Positions 41,910-53,500 of a DNA stretch of 64,000 nucleotides are shown here, one piece after another; within the stretch, counting starts at the first letter, position 1; each line of letters starts with the position of its first letter. The notes under the pieces were generated by a model, which saw nothing but the letters and a program-made list of their open reading frames with translations, was not told where the DNA came from and ran no database searches. This DNA is from Macrostomum hystrix (lineage: Eukaryota > Platyhelminthes > Macrostomidae), in assembly GCA_950097015.1 (NCBI GenBank), contig CATNEN010000039.1, forward strand, positions 3,298,001 through 3,362,000, given 5' to 3'. The translations under genes and the position numbers were made by a program.

Positions 41910-43005
41910 TAAGGCCAGAAGACGCGACAGTAAAAATATATGGACATTTTTAAAGGCCACTTTACGAAATTATTTCACTTTTACACGGATGCCAGTAGAA
42001 AGGTACTTTTTCGCTGGGACGTTCAAAATTTTCTGAGCGTAGCATTCGGGGCTTATTTTATGCGGCCAGTATGGTTTACTAGCTAGCGTGCACTCTGTGC
42101 TTCCAATGTGATATTGGCTAGAGATGGATCAAAACCAAATTTTCAAATCTAAATTTTCAGAGTATAACAATAGTGAGATTTTATATCTCTCATACTCCTT
42201 GAATGACCAATGACATTCAAGCGACAATTAAGCAAGCTGGTTGCCTATGTGAAAGTCCTAACTGGTCTAGCAAGGTGTAAAGCTTCTGTTCTGTATGCGC
42301 CTTGCATGCCGCTTTGAGTGCAAGAGCACGTGGCGCGCTGTGATTGGCTGGGGGGTTTTACTGTCTGCCCCAAACCGGTCTAAGCAGAGTGGTGGTTGGT
42401 TGTTGACGTGACAGTCTTGCCAGTCTAAATATAAGATAATTGATTAATACGATTAAACTCTAGCTTAAAACTAGGACTTAAAACCCCCTAAGCTAAAATT
42501 TGGAACTTTTACACGTGCAAACTCGCCTTCGCCTAACGCCGCATTCACTGGACTTGCTACAAGCGGATATTACTATATACGTGGCTTCCATCATCATGGC
42601 CGGGTCAATCTGCGCATTTTTTATGGTAAGCTCAAATGATATGTCTGTATATGTGGTCGCCGAGTTGTGAAAGAAAGCATTTAACGAAAGCATTTAAACA
42701 TAAGCCTGGCTCTACAGATGATCTTCTGCGGCTAAGCGGTTGGCTACTTGTCATCTGCTACAAGCAGTTTTTGTTTCTATATTTTACAAATGGTTTTTCG
42801 CAATGCACCACTTGTTGGCAGCAGAAAAGCAGCAGGTGCGAGGAGTACTGTAAAAAAGGACTCACTGCTATTCGCCATCAAGTGGCAAAATATAAAACGA
42901 TAAAAACGCTGAATAAAGAGAAGCAAGTCTTAATTACTTTTATGCCCTGCAGCTTCTAACAATTGTGCGTCCTGTCAGATTTCTTTTCTCTCATAACTAC
43001 TGGTC
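41910..43005. other. Spacer/intron between two arrays
   Basis: If the long adaptor form is right this is intronic. A plus-strand ATG at 42597 (MAGSICAFFM) followed by GTAAGC, with TATA-like TAAATATAAG near 42427, could be a first exon of an unrecognised gene, but no second exon was found. Confidence 0.25.
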
Positions 43006-43009
43006 CTGA

Positions 43010-43972
43010 CTGGCAGAATACTCTCCTGACTGCCAGAATACTCTCCTGACTGCCAGAATACTCTCCTGACTGCCAGAATACTCTCCTGACTGCCAGAATA
43101 CTCTCCTGACTGCCAGAATACTCTCCTGACTGCCAGAATACTCTCCTGACTGCCAGAATACTCTCCTGACTGCCAGAATACTCTCCTGACTGCCAGAATA
43201 CTCTCCTGACTGCCAGAATACTCTCCTGACTGCCAGAATACTCTCCTGACTGCCAGAATACTCTCCTGACTGGCAGAATACTCCCCTGACTGCCAGAATA
43301 CTCTCCTGATTGACTGCCAGAATACTGTCCTGATTGACTGCCAGAATACTCTCCTGATTGACTGCCAGAATACTCTCCTGACTGCCAGAATACTCTCCTG
43401 ACTGCCAGAATACTCTCCTGACTGCCAGAATACTCTCCTGATTGACTGCCAGAATACTCTCCTGATTGACTGCCAGAATACTCTCCTGATTGACTGCCAG
43501 AATACTCTCCTGATTGACTGCCAGAATACTCTCCTGACTGCCAGAATACTCCCCTGACTGCCAGAAGACTCTCCTGACTGCCAGAATGCTCTCCTGACTG
43601 CCAGAATACTCTCCTGACTGCCAGAATACTCTCCTGACTGCCAGAATACTCTCCTGACTGCCAGAATACTGTCCTGACTGCCAGAATCCTCTCCTGACTG
43701 CCAGAATACTCTCCTGACTGCCAGAATACTCTCCTGACTGCCAGAATACTCCCCTGACTGCCAGAATACTCTCCTGACTGCCAGAATGCTCTCCTGACTG
43801 CCAGAATACTCTCCTGACTGACTGCCAGAATATTCTCCTGACTGCCAGAATACTCTCCTGATTGACTGCCAGAATACTCTCCTGACTGCCAGAATGCTCT
43901 CCTGACTGCCAGAATACTCTCCTGACTGACTGCCAGAATATTCTCCTGACTGCCAGAATACTCTCCTGATGA
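43010..43972. repeat. 20-bp minisatellite
   Basis: About 46 copies of TACTCTCCTGACTGCCAGAA, some with an ATTGAC insertion (24 bp). The first ten or so copies are almost identical, and variants cluster toward the 3' end. The minus-strand ORFs of about 360 codons are artefacts. Confidence 0.97.
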
Positions 43973-43974
43973 AT

Positions 43975-44584
43975 TCCAGTTGAACTCCTGACTGACTGCC
44001 ACTCTGCCAGAATAGTATAATGACACTCCTAACCACATTTGGGCCTCGTGTCAGCCATCGGCTCATTCGAAGCTATATTGCTCGGCACTTACAAAAGCAC
44101 ATTACTGTTCAGTCTGTGGACATGACTGCTATACCGCCTTTGGGTTTCTACCACAACGAATGCTGGTATCGATGTCCAACATAAAAAATCTTGAACTGAG
44201 ATTAAAAGTCCGCAGCACTAACCACCCGTTTATGTCGTCGGCAGATCAACGCAATGCATAACTACAAAAAAAGAATAAAGACCACTGATTTGCAAATCAT
44301 AAGCTATTGCACTTAATCTGGCAAGCGTATGTGCTCAAATACGATTCTAGGATTCCAGTTTTTCTCGACTTAACGATTTTATTGGTTTTGTGACTCGATA
44401 AAAGATGTTCGAGATACTCTCGTACAGTCTATGTTTGTGAGGCCAACTAACTAGTCAATTGAATTTTTTCAAGCACGTTTACCAGCAAATAGAAACTAGC
44501 AAACACCTGTTAAAGTACATTCACCTATTTACAAAAAACTAAGATTTGCATAAACAGTTTGCGATAGCACCGAGTCTCAACCAC
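43975..44584. other. Spacer downstream of the SH2 exon
   Basis: AT-rich. It contains a minus-strand AATAAA at 44378-44383, about 200 bases beyond the SH2-exon stop. No other gene is supported. Confidence 0.35.
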
Positions 44585-47500
44585 TTACCCTTGCTGCTCA
44601 AATGCTTTTCCAAGGTAGCAGTGCTCATCAGCCGAACGGTAGATCGGGTACTGCGTGTAGTGACTCACGAGATCTCTCAGGTCTTCAAACCGCTTCTGCC
44701 CGATGCAGTAGCAGAAGCGGCGCCGCTGCCTCGCTGCATCGGTCGACGGCACACCTGATTCGCGCAGGCGTCGTATTTTGAAGTTTCGACTCTTTGTTTG
44801 AGCTCGAACCATTAGCGTGAGATCGTGCGGCTGTAGAAGGATTGAAAAATTGAAAATATATAATAAGTTGCAATATAAAGTTAATATCACCGGACGTTGT
44901 GGAACAGCTGTGACGACTACAGGCAAGCCAGTTCTGCTATGCTGGAAATAAACCGGTAAGTCTCTGATTACCTGATTTCTCTCAACAGAACTGAACCTCA
45001 GCGGGGATGTGCATGGCCATGACTAGTCACTGCTTCTTCCAAAGAAACTTCACTCCGAAACGGGTGCTCCACAGCCAGCGACGAGGCAATTCGGGTCGGC
45101 ATTTCGCTGACTCCTGAGCCCACATGCACACGCTCACACAGGTGTGTACATCTGCCCAGAATTATATAACGTCAGGCAGTGTACACTCTCACTGTGCCTT
45201 GGAGATTTGGCCCTCAAGGGCGTAAATTGCACCACAAGCTCCTAAGCCTTCTCTCCGCAGCTGCACCCCAATAAATGTGGCCTCGCCGCGGAATTGGGGA
45301 GAGTATTTCGTCGTCAGACATTGCACACTCTACTCCCAGTTTCTTTTGGTTTGGTCCTCAAAGGATCCGCTAGATGATCCACTAGATGATATTTTAAACG
45401 GGCGTCGACCGTATCCTCTGAGCTTTTAGCTCAATGTTTAGAGCTTCGGACTGAGTTGTCAGTGACTAAAATTGGTACCGGAATTCTTCTATCTTAGTTC
45501 TAATGAATGAAACAATAGACTAAACTGTGACGCCATGATCGAGGTGAACAGCAAATAAGCAGCTCACATTAGACTCTCCTGCTCTAATGAGGAACTGTCC
45601 AGGCCTGGCCAGCTGCATGAGCAGCTCGTCCGCCTCCGCCCGGCTGATGTCGCCCCAGTAGAAAGGCAGGTCGAGCAGGTTCGCCTCGTCCTCTGCTGGG
45701 GCAATCTCTAATGCCGCCTCGCTGACTTCAGCGATCAGTTGATCCTCACTACCGATGACATTGGCTTCCTCTTGCTGCACCATCGCAACGTAATTTCTAG
45801 GAACGAGGCCACGGTTCTGCCTGTCGACAGCGACGGCCATGAGCCAGTCTGGATCCTCATCCGGTTCGTTGAAAATGTCTAGCAGTTCACCCTGACCGAA
45901 GCTCAATTCCTCAGTGAACCTGGCGGTGAACCGGTGCAGTGCGCGAACCCTGTAGAGCGACTTGTCCACGGACTGTACCGCACTCGACGTTCGGACATTT
46001 GCGGCGCTGACTACAGCTGCTGCGGCTTTTGCCTGCATGACAATATTCTGTGCACTTTTAGTTTTCGCAAAATGACAGTTGGGTAGCGTGCATTTACAAA
46101 TTATGTCCGAGTACTGAACATGTCCGCTAGTTTAGTAGAGCTTTGATCGTTGAATCGGACTTCGATGCTAAGAAAAAGCTCGATTACAATCCCTGTAAAG
46201 TAAGCGAGACAATTCGCACCTGAGCCTCTGCTGCCGCAGACATTGGGGCGACATGGTTGGACGGAAACCAGCCCGCAGCACCGTTTGTTTCGTTGACTTT
46301 GCTTTCGAGGTTTCCGCTGACGCATCGGCTCAGGCGGCGGCCGCGCCACCAACCGTCAGGGCTGCGCTCCGTCACCAGCACGCAGTCGCCGGGTGCCAGG
46401 GACAGTTCGTCCGACTCCGCCGGCGAGTAACGGTGTCGAGCGATGCAAACTGGCTGTGACGGAGCGGACACTGGCGTCTGCGAGGAGCGTCGCGGCCTGT
46501 TGAAGTTCCGTTGAAGTACTTTTCTTATAACGCTACTAGAAGTTGGAGTTTTGCTAAATTTTACTTAAAAAATGTTCCGATGTATCGCTCGCACCGGCGG
46601 GACACAATGCCTGTGTGGTATGAGTCAGACCAGGCCTACGGGCTAAGGTCTGCGATGCCTCACAACTGCAGTCGTTTTTTGAGCAGGCTTGGCAGGAATG
46701 GAGCCCTGTGCCTCCGGGTGCAGGAATCCTCTCCACGTTGTCCCGTCAGCTGACCCATGGGTACACGTCCCGCGAGTGTTCAAGGCTGACCCTAGGGCAG
46801 CCGGACAGAATGGGCAACAGCGCTGGATGACCCATCCAGGGCCTCCGGCCTAACTGGGTACCTCTAGCCCCGGCTGGAGGGAAAGGTGTCACCCTTTGAC
46901 CTTAACAGGGTATGCGGCGAGTCCGCAGCGTTCGTGCACCTGTGCGTGATCAGGTACCTCTGGCTACGGCTCCGAGGGAGAGGTGTCACCCTTTGACCTA
47001 AACAGGGTATGCGGCCAGTCCGCAGCGTTCGTGCACCTGTGCGTGATCAGGTACCTCTGGCTACGGCTCTGAGGGAAAGGTGTCACCCTTTGACCTTAAC
47101 AGGGTATGCGGCCAGTCCGCAGCGTTCGTGCACCTGTGCGTGATCAGGTACCTCTGGCTACGGCTCTGAGGGAAAGGTGTCACCCTTTGACCTTAACAGG
47201 GTATGCGGCCAGTCCGCAGGCCTCGGCGCTGGCCAAATAGCGCCCTCTAATGTCCCAGTGTTGACCGTGCTGATGGACGCTTGACCAGGGAGTAGTCTGG
47301 CCTCCTACGGTTCCTCCCGGTGGTCCTGGCATCCCACCCCGGGCTGTAACTTGTCTTTTTTGGCTGCCCCCGCTCAGCTTTGGGATCGCGGCTGAGCGGG
47401 TTATTCCTGCCTGTGTCTACAGGAAGCCCCTCTCCTCATTGCAGCTTCTAATGGCTTCCAGCCTTCCAACTGCTCCGGCCGAGGACACCATGGTGCCCGA

Positions 47501-50500
47501 GGCCATACACGCTGCGGCGCCCGGGCTAGCTGGCCCCGCGACCGCCACAAATGCCGCGCTGCCCAACTCGCGCGATGACCGGGGCGCTAAGCGCTCCACA
47601 ACCTCTGGAGCGGCAAAGCGTCGTAGGCGCTTAATGGCCCCCGGCAAGCCGGCTCCATCGACCGAGGACCGGGCCCAGGCCAGATGGGCCGAAGGGGCTC
47701 TGCCTAGGGCGGGGGCTGGGGCGGGGGGCCTTGCGCCTCCTGCCCAGGCTCCTGCACGGGGCGGAGCCCACGACGCCCCGAGGCCAGGGTCGCGGGCCAA
47801 GGAGATCCCGGCGCCCATCCGGACGGCGGCTCGGCCTGAAGGAGAAGCGGAGGCAGAGGGCCCTGTGCCCACCGCCGACGCTGATCCCGAGGGTGGGGTC
47901 GCCACCGGACAGGGCCCGGGACCACATGCCACCTACGCCGCCATCGCACGTAGGCAACCTGCCGTTGTCATCACCGGCAGAGACGGAAAAAGGCTGAGCA
48001 GCGAACAGCTCAGCAACATTTGCCGCAACATAGATGCTATGCTGTGGCAACTTCAACTGAAGGGCGAGCCCCTGGCGGTCGGCGCAAGCGCTACCAGGGA
48101 ATCGTGCTTCGTCGTCTGGCCCGGCGACGCGGAATCAGGGCGGCGGCTCCTTGAGTTGCTGCCCACGCAGAGCTGGGCGGCTGGCCTCGACTTCCTCCGG
48201 GAGAACGAGCCACCAAAGACCAAGCGACACCGCATTTTCGTCCCGGCGAAAAGTGTCGTCACCAGCGCTGAGGACCTCCGCATGGGCCTCATCGCGATGA
48301 ACCGGGAGCTGCCGACAGCGGGCCTGATCGTGCACCGCACGATCCTGCGCCCCGATGGCACCGGGTTCACCGCCATTCTGGGCCTGTCCGAGCAATGGAC
48401 ACGCCGATACCCAGATGGCGCCAACATCTGCATTGGTCTGTGGAAGACCAAAATCTTCGCCTTCGAGGCAGATAAAACTCGAGGTCAGACCGGGCCCACC
48501 ACCGTACCGGCCACTGAAGGGTCCTCGGACCCCGAGGTTGGGACTGGGGGCAGGGCCCAGTCGTCTCGCCAAAAAAGGCCAGAGCGTGCCATCGCTGGCA
48601 GCTCTGAGCGTCGCCCCGCGCGCATCACAAAGCGCCGGGGCCTTCTCCAGCGGGCCTCCGAGGTGGTGCGAACCGCCAGGATGGCCCAGCTGCGCGCTGA
48701 GATGCGCGGTGGCCCACCGGGGCAGGCGCCGCAACCAAGGGCTACGGGGGAGGCCTCTAAGGTGCCCAGCTCCATCGAGCAGGGCCCTTCGAGCGCCCCT
48801 CCCACGGCCCAGGGTGCGGTGTCGGCACCGGTTGAGGGTGACTCTGGGCCTGGGCTCGGGGCCGGGGGTGGGGACTGGGCGGCTGACCCCGTCGAGTTCC
48901 CGCCTCTGGCTCGGGGCCGGGGCACGGAGGAGCCCATGGCTACCGACATCGACCCGGAGGAGGAGGACCGCCTTCTGGCTGAGTCCCCCTCCAAGTAGAC
49001 CTCTGTCTGCATGATGATCCCCGGAATATCATGCCTGCAAGTTAACACCCAGCACTGCGTGGCAGCATCAGTCAATCTGATGCGCACGACAGAGCGCACG
49101 ATGCCGGGCCTTGTACTTGTGCAGGAGCCCTGGTTATCAAAAAACAAGCCAAGTAACATTCCTGCTGGCTATGACTGCTTCTGCATGGCAGACTCTGTCC
49201 GCCCTAGATCACTGATCTATGCTGCAAAAGCCTTAAATGCGTGGATGAGACCCGATCTCTCTAACGGGGACATCTGCGTCATCCAATCTGCACACATTGT
49301 GCCCAACAAGTTGACCCTCGTGGCATCCGCCTACCTGGCAGGCGACGCCCCTGTGGTCAGCGATACCCTCGTCGCCCTCTGTGATTTCGCCAGGGCACGA
49401 AATTTTGAGCTGCTCCTCGCGGGAGATGCAAACTCGCATCACACCCACTGGGGTAGCTCAAAAATCAATGACCGCGGCGAAGAGCTCCTGGCCTTCGTTA
49501 GCGGCACGCCTCTTAACTTCTGCAATGTGGGCAACACGCCCACGTTCGACAATGGGCGGTGGGCTGAGGTGCTTGACGTCACCCTGGCCTCACCCGGCAT
49601 CCTCCCAAGGGTGCTGGGGTGGGAGGTGTGGGAGACCGAAAGCTCGCTCTCGGACCACCGCTTCATTCGCTTCAACATCGGTACCCCCGATAAGAAGCAA
49701 AAGCCTATTTGGAGGCGTAATGTCAGAAACACCGACTGGCCCGTGTTCAGCCAAAAGCTGCATGAGGGCCTTCGGGATTCCGACCCCTCCATGGCCATGG
49801 CAACCACGCAGGACCTAGATGGAGTGGCTGCCCTGCTGGGCGGCGCCATCACAGAGGCCTACGAAATGGCTTGCCCGCTCAAAGCCTACAAAGGCAAAAA
49901 ATCGGCCCCCTGGTGGAACCCCGAGCTCGGAGTCCTGAGACGCCGAGCAAAGGCTCTCCAGAGGAGGATGAAAATCTCGCACGACCCTGATGACAAAGAG
50001 GCCTACACTCGCGCCATCCATGAGTTTAAGGGCCGGGTCAGAAGGGCAAAAGCGGACAAGTGGCGACAATACTGCGAAGGGCTTGAGGGCTCGCGGCCCA
50101 CGGCCCGCGTGGTAAAGGCGCTCACCAACGACCGCTTCTCCAAGCTCTCATCGATCACAAAGCCAGACGGCTCGATCACGGAGCGCCCGGAGGAAACGCT
50201 CGAGCTTATGCTAGGGCATTTCTTCCCGAGTGTACCGGCGCACTTTGGCCCAGACGACCACTCACGTGGAGGTCAGGGCCTGGCTCAGTCACTCGTCACG
50301 AATGACCGCATCGTTCGCGCGGCAAAGTCATTCAACCCTTTCAAAGCACCTGGGCCAGATGGTATTTATCCGGCCTTTTTGCATGAAGCGGTCAAAAATG
50401 GCCGCTTCCTCCATCTCCTCTGCAGACTTCTACGGGCCTGCATCGTGCTGGGCTATGTACCAGCGCTGTGGCACGAAGCCCGGGTCGTCTTCATCCCGAA

Positions 50501-53500
50501 GCCCGCCAAAGGCGACTATCGCTCGGTCAAGTCCTATCGCCCGATAAGTTTGACTTCCACCTGCCTCAAGCTCATGGAAAGACTGGTGCTCTGGCGCCTT
50601 CTTACTGTAGAGCTAGGGCGGGCCCCGCTCTCCCCAAACCAGCACGCCTTTCGGGCGGGCCGGTCCACGGAGAGCGCCCTCCACTGCATCGTGGAGACTC
50701 TCGAGAAGGCAGTGCTGGGCAGCGGTTTTGCCCTGGCTGTCTTCCTAGACATTGAGGGGGCCTTCGATAACGTTGTTTTCGAAGCTTTTGAGGAGGCCCT
50801 GGTCTCCAGGGCCACTCACCCCCACCTCGTTCGCTGGGTCATGTACATGATCCGGCATCGCCACGTGGTGGCCCACCTCGAAGGAAGGCTGCTCTCGGCA
50901 CCTGTCCTAAAAGGAGGGCCCCAAGGCGGCGTCCTCACCCCACTGCTGTGGAATCTCGTCATGGATGAGCTGCTGAAAAGCACTCGTCCAGACCCAGTCC
51001 TGAAGGTGGGATATGCCGACGATGTGACCGCCATCTGCGCGGGCCCCTCGGCGGAAACCACCAGAGACCTCATCCAGGGCTTTATCAACAGGGCGGTGCG
51101 CTGGGCGGACCAATGCGGGCTCCGACTCTCTGAGTCCAAGACCGTTGCGGTTATGTTTACCAGCAAACTGCTCTGGACCATTAAGCCTCTGACTCTCTAT
51201 GGCAAGAATATTGCCATGGAAAAGCAGGTCCGGTGCCTTGGTCTCGTGCTAGACCATAGGCTTAACTGGACCCCACACATCACCACAAAGGCCAAGAGGG
51301 CCCTGGCCATACTGGCGCAAGTCAGGCGTGCCGTGGGCACCACTTGGGGGCTAACCCCCAAGAACCTTTGGTGGATTTACACGGCGATCATTAGACCGTC
51401 CGTCGCTTACGCTGGCCTCATCTGGGCCAGCGCCATGGGCATCCAGAAAAACCTGGAGGCGCTTTATAGGGTGCAGGGCAGAGCCTGTCGTATGACGCTG
51501 GGCGCCCCACCCTCCACTCCCTTCGAAGGCATGAATGCTTTCCTCAACGCTACACCCATTGACATTTTCGTCAAGGGGGAAGCAGCAAAGTCCACCCGTC
51601 GTCTTCTTGATGCGGGTGTCTCCTTCCAGAATTCGCGAGCCTTCTCGAAGCGCTCCCTTCTGCCTCACTCTGACCTCTGCCTGAAAACTCTGGGCGAGTG
51701 CGGAGGGCTCACCATCCTTTCGGACGGGGCCCCGGCCACTTTACTCCGGAGCCACAGGTACAAAGTCAGCATCTCCCCTCGTAATGAGGTAAAGGACTGC
51801 TGGGATGACCCGGCAGTCCACTGTTACACTGACGGCTCTCTGATGAACGGTAAATCGGGATTCGGAGTGTGCGTCGCCTCGGGTGGTGAGGTCCTCTGGA
51901 CCCACTCCCAATACTGTGGCAAGAGCTCTAGCGTTTTCCAAAACGAAGTGCTCGCCATCAGCTTCTGTGCGGCTGAGCTGCGCCAGAGGCAGCTGGCTGG
52001 TCGGAGGATCTTTTTTCACTCCGACAGTCAAGCAGCCCTCAAGGCCCTCAGCCGCTGCACCTCTCGCTCCAGAACCACCTTGGACTGCAACACCCAGTTA
52101 AACGGGTTGGCGCAGTCTAACAAGGTGGAGCTGCTGTGGATCCCTGGGCATGCCGGGTTCACAGGGAATGAGATGGCGGACCAGCTTGCTAAGGCTGGAG
52201 CAGCCAGCTCCCTGATGGGCCCGGGCCCGGAGTCCCCGATCCCCATCTCAGTTGTCAACTCCAGCATCAACTGCTGGATGGAGACCCAGCACCGGAGGAG
52301 GTGGTCCAGCACCCTGAACTGTCGCCAGTCCAGGGCTGCGGTGCCAACCCCCTCTAGTAACCTGCGTAAGGCCTTACTCAGGCTTAACCGCAGAGACCTA
52401 AGAGCAGTCACTATGGCTCTTTCGGGACATGGCTGCTTCACCAGACACCGCTACCTTCAAGGCCACGTGCCTGAGGAAACGTGTCCCTTCTGCTGCTCCG
52501 GACGCGAAAATGCAGAGCATTTCATCTGCCACTGCCCGGCCTTCACCCGGGCCAGGCTAAAACATCTCGGGCCGGCACCGACTCTCGCCGAAGCCTGCTC
52601 GCCCGAGAACATCCCACAGCTCGCCCACTTCCTCCGGGATACCGGCCGAGCTGATTTCTTCCCAGCCTATGGCGAGGAAGATCGCGCGGCGGAATCGACC
52701 GACGGACCACCCTGAGCGGCACCGCCTCGCTGGAGGCTGTCTGGCTGCCAGGGGTTAGCGATATGGGCGGCATCTGCCGCCTCCTCGCTGCGTCCGTCAT
52801 GGAGGCTCCCTGCCGCTAAGTCAAGTAAGTTCCGATGTATCAATCAAGTTGGTTTTTTTAATAAAAATTCTATCCTTCGGTTCAAACCTAGTACACCATG
52901 ACTTTTCCTTGCTTACTGGCAGCAACCCATCAATTGTGCGTTGTTCCCGCGCAACTCAACTCACGCTACGTCCATCACGGCAGAGTTGTTCCGCACTTCT
53001 GCTGGCACAGTCACTGTCCGGTGCGACTCCTGACTGTGCTTCGACCGCAGTCGGCTGTGCCACGCCGCTAACAGCCGGAACGGCCGCCGACGTCGCCGAT
53101 GAGCAGTGTTTACAGCGGCGTCTGCATTCAGCATGGTGGAGTTCGCATGGTTTGATCTGCTGCCCGATTGGCTTTCTGGCGGCGTTGACTCTCCGGCCGG
53201 GTGCCGACGCCGCTCATGCTGGCCGTTAGCGGCTGCGTCGCAAGATTCTTGGGACAACGAATGCGACGTAGACGAGCCGGCAGTCGCTGCTGCGGTTGAA
53301 ACTTCCTGACCGTCAGTCGGAATCGAAGTCTCCTCTTCAGCTCCTGTACGTTTAAAGCATGGGCTTCTCATCATGCTAAGCTTTATTAACGTTGTAAGTC
53401 CTTTACCTTTATTTACATTTACGCGCCTTTGAATTAACACATTCGATGTGAAGTTTCTAAGAGCTGAAATACAAATACTTTGCGTCGTCTATAACACTTG

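Larger units (their letters stand above)
46587..52828 (+). mobile_element. Full-length non-LTR retrotransposon (Jockey/I superfamily type)
   Basis: 6.24 kb between perfect 13-bp target duplications. Order: 5' UTR with 97-bp tandem monomers, ORF1 (47451-48998), a 12-base gap, ORF2 (49011-52715), and a short GC-rich 3' UTR ending in an AAGTCAAGTAA-type tail instead of poly(A). Both ORFs are uninterrupted. Presence of APE endonuclease, RT, RNase H and a terminal zinc-knuckle-like motif places it among RNase H-bearing clades such as I, LOA or R1-like; exact clade needs phylogeny. It is inserted antisense in the NCK-like gene. Confidence 0.93.
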
